A DNA stretch of 64,000 nt from Bradyrhizobium sp. Ai1a-2 (GTDB taxonomy: Bacteria > Pseudomonadota > Alphaproteobacteria > Rhizobiales > Xanthobacteraceae), in assembly GCF_000426245.1 (NCBI RefSeq), contig NZ_AUEZ01000007.1:124001-188000 (forward strand). Reading direction: 5' to 3'. A model generated the notes under the pieces. It had not been told where the DNA came from. It made no database searches and was given only the letters and a program-made list of their open reading frames with translations. The position numbers were made by a program, and so were the translations under genes. Positions 19,665-27,607 of the stretch are shown piece by piece. How positions within the stretch are numbered: position 1 is the stretch's first letter; every line of letters begins with the position of its first letter.

Positions 19665-20081
19665 CTAGAGCGGCTGTTCGAACTCCTCCACGGAATGTCC
19701 GAATTGCGACAGGGCCTCTTCCAGATAGTCGCCGAGTAACGGCATTCCCAGGAGATATTCCGCCGTGCGCTTGTTGTGCGCGTGAGCAGCCTCCGCATGA
19801 AGGTCGTCCCACTCATCGAGCTCGCCATCGCCGCGACCGAGCCACGTCAGCGTCACCAGGTCGATCTGCTCGTCCTCGTTCAGGCCGCGGATGATCGCCG
19901 TCAATTCGCCGCTGACGGGATCATCGCGATGATCCTCAAGGACCGAAAGCATGGCATCGTCGCTCGGGTTGGAGGCGGGCTCCGGGTCGGTTACCGCATC
20001 CTTGACGTCGAACTGCCGTGCCTTCGCGAGGATCGCTGCGACCTTCGCGGAGGAAATGGCAAGTTGTGGAATTTGGTTCAT
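19665..20081 (-). CDS. DUF3775 domain-containing protein
   Basis: A 138-aa soluble protein. The start is the ATG at 20081, preceded by GAGGAG; the frame extends nine codons further upstream without an SD. The C-terminal two thirds (LVTLTWLGRGDGELDEWDDL, then HNKRTAEYLLGMPLLGDYLEEAL) match the DUF3775 family found across alphaproteobacteria, whose function is unknown. It is acidic and without membrane segments. It is transcribed away from its divergent neighbour, the CDP-archaeol-synthase-like gene. Confidence 0.8.
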   Translation of the reverse strand: MNQIPQLAISSAKVAAILAKARQFDVKDAVTDPEPASNPSDDAMLSVLEDHRDDPVSGELTAIIRGLNEDEQIDLVTLTWLGRGDGELDEWDDLHAEAAHAHNKRTAEYLLGMPLLGDYLEEALSQFGHSVEEFEQPL

Positions 20082-20335
20082 GGCAGATCTCCTCGCTGAG
20101 ACCGTCAAGCTAGCCGTTCTGTAGTTGTACTCCTTTGATGCGGGTCAAACTCGGCGACGAACGTGGGCGCAATGTCGCAGGCGGCCGTCAGTACGTCGTC
20201 CGCTGCTCCGATATCACGGCGTCTGTTCGCAAGGCGATCGCGCCAGATCGTGGAAGCGCTGAAGGTTGAATTGGCAGGCGAGGCGCGTCTATCCTGCGGC
20301 ACCCGACCTGCCGTGCGCCGGCGCAGGATACTCAG

Positions 20336-20824
20336 ATGGACCTTTGGCCAATCCTGCAATCGCTCGTGCTCTTGACCTTCGCGAACGGCACGCCGGTCAT
20401 CGCAAAGAAGATATTCGGGTCCCGTTTGGCATTCCCTCTGGATGCCGGGGTACATTTCGTCGATGGCCGCCCGTTGCTGGGGCAGTCGAAGACGATCCGG
20501 GGTGTCGTCCTTTCCGTCGCCGTCACCGCAGCGGCCGCACCGGTGCTTGGCGTGAGCGCCGCCACGGGCGCTCTGGTGTCCTGCCTTGCCATGCTTGGCG
20601 ATATCTTTTCCAGCTTCATCAAGCGTCGTCTCAAATTGCCGTCCAGCGCCCAGGCCATTGGGCTCGACCAGATTCCGGAATCGCTTCTGCCGTTGGTGGT
20701 CTGTCAGAATGCGCTATCGCTGACATGGATCGACATCATCATCTGTGTCGGCATTTTCCTGATAGGGGAGCTGATGATCTCCCGCCTGTTGTACAAGCTG
20801 AACATCCGCGACCAACCCTATTGA
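20336..20824 (+). CDS. CDP-archaeol synthase (DUF46/CarS)-like membrane protein
   Basis: A 162-aa protein with four hydrophobic helices. It carries the family signature in order: HFVDGRPLLGQSKTIRG (residues about 40-56), then GDIFSSFIKRRLKLPSSAQ, then the DQIPE acidic segment. These are the CTP-transferase motifs of the DUF46/CarS family, whose archaeal member activates digeranylgeranylglyceryl phosphate with CTP to give CDP-archaeol. Bacteria do not make archaeol, so the substrate here is more likely phosphatidic acid or another lipid phosphate. It is not the main CdsA by length. It stands alone and has no lipid genes beside it. Confidence 0.8.
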   Translation: MDLWPILQSLVLLTFANGTPVIAKKIFGSRLAFPLDAGVHFVDGRPLLGQSKTIRGVVLSVAVTAAAAPVLGVSAATGALVSCLAMLGDIFSSFIKRRLKLPSSAQAIGLDQIPESLLPLVVCQNALSLTWIDIIICVGIFLIGELMISRLLYKLNIRDQPY

Positions 20825-20858
20825 GGCGTGAGGCGTGAGGCGGGCAGGCACCGACGCT

Positions 20859-21347
20859 CTAGATGCCATCCCTGCCGATGATCTTGCGGCGCAACCGCTC
20901 GCAAAACTCTTCCAGCAAGCGCTGGGTTTCTTCCATTGTTGCAAGCAGCCGGCTCGCCTGCGATCGATTGGCCGGATCGGATCGTGGGTCGTTCAATCTG
21001 CTCCTGAGGTGCTCCAGACGTTTCCGACCGGCCAACACCCGATCTTCGGCAAACTGAAGCTGCTCCAGGTCATGGCTCAGCTTGTTCTCCTCTTCGATAA
21101 GCAATTTGGTGATAGTCGACCGCTTCTCCGGCGGAAGATCATCGTTCCACAACGCCTTCAGGAAGTGATCGATATTGGCGCGGACCACGAATCTGTCGGT
21201 CGGCGTCTCGTAGGCGCGATGCTGCTCGGAAATCCGTCGCTCGATAAATTGCCGCTCGGTATCGCTCAGCTGGGTGTTCAGGAGCCGGCGGTATCGTTCG
21301 ATATTCTGCGTATAGGTCAGGCGGGGATCGCTTGAGTCCGACGACAT
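20859..21347 (-). CDS. Hypothetical coiled-coil protein
   Basis: A 162-aa, highly charged, entirely helical-looking protein (for example YRRLLNTQLSDTERQFIERR and LLEEFCERLRRKIIGRDGI). It has no signal peptide, membrane segment or recognisable domain, and I do not recognise a family. Its start lies 85 bp from the first FixK-type box (21432-21445), which could serve this gene as well as the divergent Crp/Fnr regulator. Short proteins of this character are frequent hypothetical genes in Bradyrhizobium. Confidence 0.65.
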   Translation of the reverse strand: MSSDSSDPRLTYTQNIERYRRLLNTQLSDTERQFIERRISEQHRAYETPTDRFVVRANIDHFLKALWNDDLPPEKRSTITKLLIEEENKLSHDLEQLQFAEDRVLAGRKRLEHLRSRLNDPRSDPANRSQASRLLATMEETQRLLEEFCERLRRKIIGRDGI

Positions 21348-21431
21348 CGACCGCTTTCCCCATTCCGCCTTCAGCCTCCAAAATTATCGCGTACCAACTG
21401 AAAAAAGGCATCCTCCTTGGTGGAGGAAAGT

Positions 21432-21445
21432 TTGATCAGGATCAA
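21432..21445. promoter_or_regulatory. FixK/FNR-type box, distal
   Basis: TTGATCAGGATCAA is a perfect TTGA-N6-TCAA palindrome. It lies between the divergent coiled-coil gene and the Crp/Fnr regulator, 78 bp upstream of a second perfect box. Confidence 0.6.
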
Positions 21446-21509
21446 ATTTATGCGGTCCATCTTGGCGGCTGGCCCGGTCGCGCCACTGCCGGCGGCCGAT
21501 AGGTACTCT

Positions 21510-21523
21510 TTGACGGCGATCAA
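21510..21523. promoter_or_regulatory. FixK/FNR-type box, proximal
   Basis: TTGACGGCGATCAA fits TTGA-N6-TCAA exactly. Its centre (21516.5) would sit at -41.5 for a transcript starting near 21558, with a -10-like TATTCA at 21546-21551 and the start codon at 21579. This is the classical class II activator geometry of FixK/FNR promoters. Confidence 0.7.
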
Positions 21524-21578
21524 AAAAGAAATCCGGCAGATCGGCTATTCATCAGCAATGGAAAGAGGTGGACGACAT

Positions 21579-22304
21579 ATGCCGACTAACGGAACTCGCA
21601 TGGCGGGACCCGAAATTCATGCGACCGATCCCTGGACGCCGGGTCATCCGAAGAAGCATGTCCGGCATCAATTGTTGAGCGACGACGAGCGCGCCCAGCT
21701 TGCAAAGATCGCTGCGATCGTTCGTTTTGAAAAAGGCGAGCGCATCTATAATCAAGGCGACCGCGCCGATGCGGTGTTCAACATCATAAGCGGGGTCGTC
21801 ACTGCGTATCGGATGCTTGCCGACGGACCACCCGTCATGTCCTTTCTGTATCCCGGTGACCTCTTCGGCTTGACCGAGGAGGCGCGGTACATCAATACAG
21901 CCAGGGCCACGACGCCAGTCATCGCCTACAAGATGCCGCTGCAGTCGGTGCAGCGGATTTTGAGCAGCAGCGCCAGTCTTGACGTGCAGGTCATTGTAAA
22001 GCTCTGCGACGAATTGCGTCAGGCGCAGCATCATGCGGTTCTCCTTACCCAGAAGAGAGCGGTGAAGAGGCTCGCCATGTTCCTGGAACTGCAGGAGCAC
22101 CTGCAGATTGCGCGGAACGAGCCGACTTCGGAAATATACCTTCCGATGGATCGTTCGAGCATCGCCGATTATCTCGGGATTACTCTTCCGGCGCTCAGCC
22201 GCGCATTCCGAGCGCTCGTCGTGAAGAAGATGATAGCCACGCGAGGCCGACACCACGTCAAGGTTCTTGACCGGGAGGCCTTCAAGAATATCGCGGATGC
22301 GTGA
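21579..22304 (+). CDS. Crp/Fnr-family transcriptional regulator
   Basis: A 241-aa regulator; the ATG at 21579 is chosen because AGAGGTGG precedes it, while the frame continues to 21417 through the FixK boxes. The N-terminal cyclic-nucleotide-binding-like barrel is clear (FEKGERIYNQGDRADAVFNI, then FLYPGDLFG). There is no cysteine cluster at the N-terminus, so it is not an oxygen-labile iron-sulfur FNR. The C-terminal helix-turn-helix reads SIADYLGITLPALSRAFRAL: the Ser-Arg pair of the E-x2-SR recognition helix is kept but the Glu is a Pro. Two FixK boxes upstream imply control by FixK or autoregulation under low oxygen. Confidence 0.9.
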   Translation: MPTNGTRMAGPEIHATDPWTPGHPKKHVRHQLLSDDERAQLAKIAAIVRFEKGERIYNQGDRADAVFNIISGVVTAYRMLADGPPVMSFLYPGDLFGLTEEARYINTARATTPVIAYKMPLQSVQRILSSSASLDVQVIVKLCDELRQAQHHAVLLTQKRAVKRLAMFLELQEHLQIARNEPTSEIYLPMDRSSIADYLGITLPALSRAFRALVVKKMIATRGRHHVKVLDREAFKNIADA

Positions 22305-22461
22305 GCCGTCGAGGTTTCGTGAGCCGGGCCGCGCCCGGACCGGCTTGCCCGATAGTCCCGCCGATGTGACAGATCGTGAAGCGGTCATACCTTGGGACGA
22401 TGGTGGCTCGAACGCACTTGACCATATGAAAGAGGGCGACAAGTTAATTGGAGTGAACGCG

Positions 22462-22680
22462 ATGCGTACCTTCTTGGCTTTGGGCCTGTTGGTCACCCTG
22501 ACTGCATCTGCCGGTGCGATGCCAATACATCACTTTAGGCCGGAGCATGTCATCGTTCCCCACGGGCCGGTCTACACCGTTCCGGATTGGGAGCTCGAAG
22601 CGCGTCGGCCGCCGATGCACTATGACGACACGCCCAGCTACAACGATCCGTCCAAGTTTGGCGGCGGCACGGCGTTATAA
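22462..22680 (+). CDS. Small secreted protein of unknown function
   Basis: A 72-aa protein starting at ATG 22462, with GGAGTG about 6 nt upstream. A signal peptide (MRTFLALGLLVTLTASAGA) is followed by a short, His-, Pro- and Tyr-rich mature part (MPIHHFRPEHVIVPHGPVY, DDTPSYNDPSKFGGGTAL). No domain was recognised. The frame runs upstream to 22267, but the SD and signal peptide mark the true start. It is probably periplasmic. It follows the Crp/Fnr regulator in the same direction with a 157-bp gap. Confidence 0.6.
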   Translation: MRTFLALGLLVTLTASAGAMPIHHFRPEHVIVPHGPVYTVPDWELEARRPPMHYDDTPSYNDPSKFGGGTAL

Positions 22681-22705
22681 ACGACGGCCGGTCTACAGCG
22701 TCCGG

Positions 22706-22731
22706 ATCATGATCCGAAATCGGACCATGAT
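22706..22731. terminator. Bidirectional hairpin between convergent genes
   Basis: ATCATGATCCGA-AA-TCGGACCATGAT is an inverted repeat with 12-bp arms and one mismatch. It lies between the stop of the small secreted protein and the stop of the metallo-beta-lactamase. It has no U tract; it resembles the GCATGATCCG palindromic repeats seen elsewhere in the window and may act as a transcript-end stem-loop. Confidence 0.5.
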
Positions 22732-22743
22732 CTGGTGTGCCGG

Positions 22744-23631
22744 CTAGTTGCTCTTCTGCAAAGCGGCCGTCTGCTTGGCGAGCTGCTTGTCGAAATCCTG
22801 CTCGAGGCCCGCGGCGTAAATTGCCAGCTCCCCAGGCTTGACGAACGGATTCGGCGCGCCGTCCTTCATTTCCGCACGCTTCTGCTGCATGCCGTAGACT
22901 TCCGGATGCGGGCCGAGCAGCACGTCGATCTTCATCGCCTTGGCCTTGGCGAACGTCGACCGGTAGTCGTCGACGATACCGGGATGCGTCGGGTTGCCGA
23001 CCAGCCTGTTGAGCGCGACTGTTCCGCTGCAGAAGAACAGCACGTCGCGGTCCTGATTGCCGTCCTTGACGGTCATCTCCCAGCTCGTGCAGCCGGGCGA
23101 GTGCCCGGGTGTCGCGTGCGCCGTCACCGTGGTGTCGCCGAGCGTGACCTTGTCGCCTTCCTTGACAGTGCGGTCCACCTTCACGGGCGGGAAGCCGATG
23201 TCGGAGTTCTTCTCGTCACCGGGATAGTATCCGCCTTCCAGCAACGGCTTGTCGCGTTCGCCTGCGACGAGCTGCGCGCCGGTCTCCTGCTTGATTTCGG
23301 CAAAGCCGCCGGTGTGATCGAAATGCGCGTGCGTGTTCAGGATGTACTTGATGTCGCCGACCTTGAACCCGAGTTTGGCGATGTTGTCCTTGATCATTCC
23401 GGTGGACTGCGGAAGCGCAGTATCCATGAGGATCAGGCCCTGCGACGTCTTGATGATGTAGACCGCGATGCCGTCGGTGCCGACATAGTAGATGTTGCCG
23501 ATCAGTTGGAACGGCTCGAACGGCGTGGTCCATTTCTTGGTGACCAGCGCCAGGAAATCCTTGACGGTTTGCGCCTGCGCGCCGGTTGCGAACAGCGTCA
23601 AGGCGCACAGCGCGGCCGTGAGCGTCTTCAT
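22744..23631 (-). CDS. Subclass B3 metallo-beta-lactamase, BJP-1-like
   Basis: A 295-aa secreted MBL-fold enzyme. The start is the ATG at 23631 with GGGAGG upstream; the longer frame to 23673 is rejected. The signal peptide is MKTLTAALCALTLFATGAQA. Zinc ligands of subclass B3 are all visible: H101-A-H103-F-D105-H106 (site motif HxHxDH), H177 in TPGHSPGCTSW and H242 in LLGPHPE. The sequence is very close, as I recall it, to BJP-1 of Bradyrhizobium japonicum (294 aa), including ERDKPLLEGGYYPGDEKN. It would hydrolyse penicillins, cephalosporins and carbapenems in the periplasm as an intrinsic resistance factor. Substrate profile is inferred from the family. Confidence 0.93.
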   Translation of the reverse strand: MKTLTAALCALTLFATGAQAQTVKDFLALVTKKWTTPFEPFQLIGNIYYVGTDGIAVYIIKTSQGLILMDTALPQSTGMIKDNIAKLGFKVGDIKYILNTHAHFDHTGGFAEIKQETGAQLVAGERDKPLLEGGYYPGDEKNSDIGFPPVKVDRTVKEGDKVTLGDTTVTAHATPGHSPGCTSWEMTVKDGNQDRDVLFFCSGTVALNRLVGNPTHPGIVDDYRSTFAKAKAMKIDVLLGPHPEVYGMQQKRAEMKDGAPNPFVKPGELAIYAAGLEQDFDKQLAKQTAALQKSN

Positions 23632-23765
23632 GATTGCCTCCCTTTTGTTTTTATAGTGCGCAATGAGATGCATTGATGCGCGATTTGAGCGGCCGGCTCA
23701 AGCATCATCTCGTTGGCGCCGATGCCGCGGGACCGCAGCTCGGTTGTCCCAACAAAGCGCATGCG

Positions 23766-24392
23766 TTAGCGGCGAGCGCCGAAGGCAAATGGGGAAGCGC
23801 CGGGCAGCAAGGACGAATTGATGTCGCTGTCGATGCGCCCCGACTGTTGGGTGTAGCCGACGCCAAATGACAGGCTGAGATTCGACGCCGGCTGGATTTC
23901 GATGCCGGCATGCGCGCTGTAGCCGGGCAACGTGCCGGACACGGTGTCGAAGGGGGCGAAGGGGCTGCCGATGCCGGTATTGTATTTCAACGTATCGAAA
24001 CCGGCATAGACCGTGAGGGGCAATCCGCCCGCATTCTTGAAGCTGTAGCCGAACTGCACGCCTTCAGTGTAAAGCGAGGCGAAATTGCCAAAACCCGCAT
24101 ACTGGTTGATGCCGCTCAGACTCATGGCGCCGCGTTCGCTGCCGACGAACCAGCCGTTCGGGAAATTGTAGCGCGCATATGAAAAGCCGCCGCCGCGAGC
24201 GTCACTGGCCTCAAAGCTCGGAAAGTTGCCGTATGTGTTCGGGTTCTGGTCGCCCGTCAGATTGTCGAAGCCGAGGGGCCAGCCTGGAGTCCAATATGTC
24301 ATGGGGGCAACTTGGGCATGGGCTGTCGGCCCTCCCAGACCGAGCGCCACCAAAATGAATGCGAAACCTAGTCTGCCTGAGAAAACCGACAT
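23766..24392 (-). CDS. Outer-membrane beta-barrel protein
   Basis: A 208-aa secreted protein. The ATG at 24392 starts a signal peptide (MSVFSGRLGFAFILVALGL, cleavage after AHA). The mature part alternates aromatic and polar residues in short strands (GVQFGYSFKNAGGLPLTVYAGFDTL; YSAHAGIEIQPASNLSLSFG), typical of a small 8-stranded outer-membrane barrel. The family is not identified; similar genes in Bradyrhizobium are annotated as outer-membrane or porin-family proteins. The C-terminus (FAFGARR) lacks the usual final aromatic residue, so barrel insertion is not certain. It sits upstream of the beta-lactamase on the same strand, 134 bp away. Confidence 0.7.
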   Translation of the reverse strand: MSVFSGRLGFAFILVALGLGGPTAHAQVAPMTYWTPGWPLGFDNLTGDQNPNTYGNFPSFEASDARGGGFSYARYNFPNGWFVGSERGAMSLSGINQYAGFGNFASLYTEGVQFGYSFKNAGGLPLTVYAGFDTLKYNTGIGSPFAPFDTVSGTLPGYSAHAGIEIQPASNLSLSFGVGYTQQSGRIDSDINSSLLPGASPFAFGARR

Positions 24393-24492
24393 CCGAACTA
24401 CCGCCAAGTGCACGTAACTATACGCTCCGGACATCAGGAACGCCAGTTCGGCGCCGTTTGCCGTCGCGTCGTCAGATTTCGCAAGCACGGCC

Positions 24493-26001
24493 TCACCACG
24501 TCGAAAACGGCCCCGCGAACGGTCGGCCCCAAAAAAGCCGGCGATCGCGCGAGCGCGCGTAACGATATTCGCTCGGCGGAGCGCGTCGCCGCATCTTGAT
24601 TCCTCCCTGCGGCTCGCCGCTCATGAGGACCACGAATTCCGTTCCTTTGCTGGTTTCAGAACTCGGCCCCTCGTCGGTGATGATCAACGAGGAGCGCGGA
24701 GTTATCCCCGCGATGCGATCCAGGACGTCCGGCGGAATGACAATCCGGTCGAGCGCGGCCGCTGCGCCGACCGGTTCCGTCTTCTTCGGCTCAACCTCGC
24801 GACCTTTGCGCCCGCGCGCGAGATCGTGAGGTTCGGCCGTGCCGACGGGGCTACTTTCCAACGACACAACAGTCCATCGAACGCCGCTTCCGCCGTCGGT
24901 CGCCTCAATGGCGGTGAAGACATGCGTGCCAATCGGACGATCGGGGTCCTGGATGGTGACCGGGCTCTCCAGGACGGGCTCAAAAGCCCGCCGGACATAA
25001 AGCCGCTGGTTTTTGCGACTGATCAGCACCGATACTGGCGCGAGCTCGCGCGCCGCCTGGCGTGCTGCCTCGGCCGCGGCAATCCGCGCATTCTCCGCGG
25101 CGAGGGCGGCTTCACGCGCAGCGGTGACGGCATCGAGCTTCGGTTGCAGCTCCGCCTTTGCAGCTGCCCATTGTTCCTGCAACTCGGCGATCCGGGTGAC
25201 CGCCTGCGCCTTGGTGCGCTCGGCCTGTTCTTTTGACTCAGGCGAGGCGGCGGAGCCAAGCGCGGCTTCGGCGGTCGCCAATTGCGTCTCGGCCCTGCGT
25301 CTCAGGTTATCCGCAACGCGCACCGGCATCATCGCCTGTGTGGACTCGCGGTAAGCCTTCGCGGAGGCGAGCCTCGCCTGATCCGCCTTTCCGGCTGCCT
25401 CATCGGCCTCTGCGCGACGGGTGGCGGCCAAAGCGATGGCGCCCGGTTTCGGTTGCAGCAGAGCCGGGTGGGCAATCTCGGTCGGCGCCACATCGGTGGG
25501 TGCCACGATCACCCGCAGGCCGATCCGGGTGTCGTCGAACAGACGCGCTGCGAAATCGAAAGGCATGCGCACGCAGCCATGGGATGCGGGATAGCCGGGC
25601 AGGGGACCACCGTGGAGCGCGATGCCCGACCAGGTGATGCGTTGCATGTGGGGCATGTAGGCATCGTCATACAGGTTCGAATAATGCTCCGCTTCCTTTT
25701 CGATAACACTGAAGATGCCGGCCGGTGTTTCGCGTCCTCTCTGGCCGCTCGACACTGGCGCGCGCAGGATCCAGCCACGGGCGTCATAAACGGTGATCCG
25801 CTGGTCCTGGAGCGAAACGATGGCCATGATCGGTTCGCCGGCGATGCGCGACTGGACGGATTCGATCGAGCGTGTGCTCCGAGCGCCTTTGGCGCCCGCA
25901 TGGTCTCCAGCCGCGATCAACGCGGCGAGGGCCGCGATGACAAGATACGCTGGCCGCCACCGTGTTGGGTTGCGCTTATGTTTCACAAAACGAGAAATCA
26001 T
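24493..26001 (-). CDS. L,D-transpeptidase (YkuD domain) with second degenerate half-domain
   Basis: A 502-aa envelope enzyme starting at ATG 26001 (GGAAGG upstream). One N-terminal hydrophobic segment (YLVIAALAALIAAG) is a signal or anchor. Residues about 58-165 form the YkuD domain: IMAIVSLQDQRITVYDARGW, then catalytic HGGPLPGYPASHGCVRMP with Cys143. It cross-links peptidoglycan 3-3 or anchors lipoproteins. A long Ala/Glu-rich coiled coil follows (about 190-310). After it comes PVSVLISRKNQRLYVRRAFE through GTHVFTAIEATDG, which repeats the first half of a YkuD fold but lacks the HG..SHGC catalytic half. It lies directly downstream of the M15 peptidase. Confidence 0.88.
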   Translation of the reverse strand: MISRFVKHKRNPTRWRPAYLVIAALAALIAAGDHAGAKGARSTRSIESVQSRIAGEPIMAIVSLQDQRITVYDARGWILRAPVSSGQRGRETPAGIFSVIEKEAEHYSNLYDDAYMPHMQRITWSGIALHGGPLPGYPASHGCVRMPFDFAARLFDDTRIGLRVIVAPTDVAPTEIAHPALLQPKPGAIALAATRRAEADEAAGKADQARLASAKAYRESTQAMMPVRVADNLRRRAETQLATAEAALGSAASPESKEQAERTKAQAVTRIAELQEQWAAAKAELQPKLDAVTAAREAALAAENARIAAAEAARQAARELAPVSVLISRKNQRLYVRRAFEPVLESPVTIQDPDRPIGTHVFTAIEATDGGSGVRWTVVSLESSPVGTAEPHDLARGRKGREVEPKKTEPVGAAAALDRIVIPPDVLDRIAGITPRSSLIITDEGPSSETSKGTEFVVLMSGEPQGGIKMRRRAPPSEYRYARSRDRRLFWGRPFAGPFSTW

Positions 26002-26117
26002 GCGCCTTCCATCTGCGGGCCCGGCGGGTTCGATCGGAACCCCCATGGTCCTTGGGACATTCGAGCGGCGCAATTAAGGAATCCGGCGAAGCCTCGCCCG
26101 CGTGATATTGGACGCGG

Positions 26118-27323
26118 TTAGATCGTTCTCCCCTTCGACGCTCTTGCGTTTTTTGTGCGTTTCGCCGCGCCGCGATCGACGCGCATAACCAGTTTGGCGC
26201 GCTTTTTCATATCCGCCTCCGCGTGGCGAACTTTTGTTCCGCGCTGATGAGAGGCATATTCCCTGCCGTCGATCGGTGCCACATGCGGCGGATCTCGATC
26301 GAGATATGGTCGCCCGATACCGAACTCCTTCCCGTGTGCATCGACCCATTTCCAGAGGGCTTCACTGGCAACCCACCGCTGCGCCCGTGTCGTTCCTTTG
26401 ACGCTGACGATATCGGCCGCAAGCCCGTGGCCATAGCCGCCGCGCAAGCTTCCGCCATGGTACGACCTGTTGCTTGCCGCCTTCAGGCCGCTTGCGATCG
26501 ATTGTCGGTAGTCATCGCGGAACGCGCTGGTGATACCGGGCGACAGCCCGGCTTGCTCGGCAGCGTAAAGCGCATGGAACAGTTTCAGCTTGAAGCCTCG
26601 ATCCATGCCTCCGATCACGTAGTCCATCATCGGCATGCGAACTCTTTCCGCCGCCTTTGGATCCTTCCACGTGAAGTCTGCATCGACGAGCCTGGTAAAG
26701 GTCCTGGTGACAGTCACCATTTTGCGCTTCTTCCGGACTTGTACTTTCCTCTGCTCATACACCTTGTTGGTGTCCTCCTTGGGCGTGCGTTGGTAGAGCG
26801 CCCACAGGTATCGGTCGACGCAGATGTCCACGACCAGGCATTCGTCGAGAATTTCGATGCGGTTTGCGGCCTCCTTGCCGCCGTCGTTCAGGACCGGGTC
26901 AGGCGTGTTCGCTGTCGCCACCTGCATGGGTGGTGTTTCGGGCGGCGCCACCATTTGCGACGAATCCGGCGGCCCGGCCTCGACGATCGGTTCCGCCTCG
27001 ACCGAGGCCGCCGGCGTGTCGGTAATGATCCCCTTCACCGACTCGATGGCCGCTGCCACATCGGCGGAAGCGACGACAGCGGCGTTTCCCGCTGCGGCGG
27101 CGCTGCCGGCTGCAGTGGCGCTTTCCGCCGCGGCCGCCTGTGGTGCATCCGCGGGTTCGGCGTCGGCGGTGAGGGATGGCGCGCGGTGCTCTTCGATCGG
27201 CAGCGCGCCGGCGTTCTCGATGCTGGCCGAACTTAGGCCGCCAAGCGATGCGACGACCCAACCTGCGAGAACGATCGTTCCGCATAGCGCCGGGGCCGCC
27301 GTCGCAAATTGCCGCGGGTTCAT
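26118..27323 (-). CDS. M15-family D,D-peptidase-like protein
   Basis: A 401-aa protein starting at ATG 27323. After an N-terminal hydrophobic segment (ALCGTIVLAGWVVASLGGL) comes a 120-residue Ala-, Glu- and Pro-rich linker spanning the periplasm, and a C-terminal domain. That domain has SAFRDDYRQSIASG, YGHGLAADIVSV and DRDPPHVAPIDG, which match the zinc-binding H-x6-D and final His of M15 (VanY/DdcY-like) D,D-carboxypeptidases. It would trim stem peptides or muropeptides. The neighbouring L,D-transpeptidase on the same strand (117 bp downstream) suggests joint peptidoglycan remodelling. The C-terminus is strongly basic. Some databases call related proteins extensin-like. Confidence 0.75.
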   Translation of the reverse strand: MNPRQFATAAPALCGTIVLAGWVVASLGGLSSASIENAGALPIEEHRAPSLTADAEPADAPQAAAAESATAAGSAAAAGNAAVVASADVAAAIESVKGIITDTPAASVEAEPIVEAGPPDSSQMVAPPETPPMQVATANTPDPVLNDGGKEAANRIEILDECLVVDICVDRYLWALYQRTPKEDTNKVYEQRKVQVRKKRKMVTVTRTFTRLVDADFTWKDPKAAERVRMPMMDYVIGGMDRGFKLKLFHALYAAEQAGLSPGITSAFRDDYRQSIASGLKAASNRSYHGGSLRGGYGHGLAADIVSVKGTTRAQRWVASEALWKWVDAHGKEFGIGRPYLDRDPPHVAPIDGREYASHQRGTKVRHAEADMKKRAKLVMRVDRGAAKRTKNARASKGRTI

Positions 27324-27607
27324 GTCCCGTAGCCTCCAAAAGGGGCTCACTTGAGCCCAGCTGCACAGCCAAGCATGCGACAGCTTTGATTGTTTGGCTC
27401 AACTTGTGGACGCACAATGGCGGAAAGTGCAGTTTGTCAACTTTGCCAGGAACTGTTGCCGGGATGCAACGCGCCATCAAATCGGCGAGCGATTATCGTC
27501 TGGTTGGCAGGCGGCAGAGCGCCGCGCGTTCAGACAAATACAAATTAGATTGTCGTAAAGCGCGAGCAATGAGCGAGCTTCGAGGCTGTGCTTGGAGTGC
27601 TCACCTG

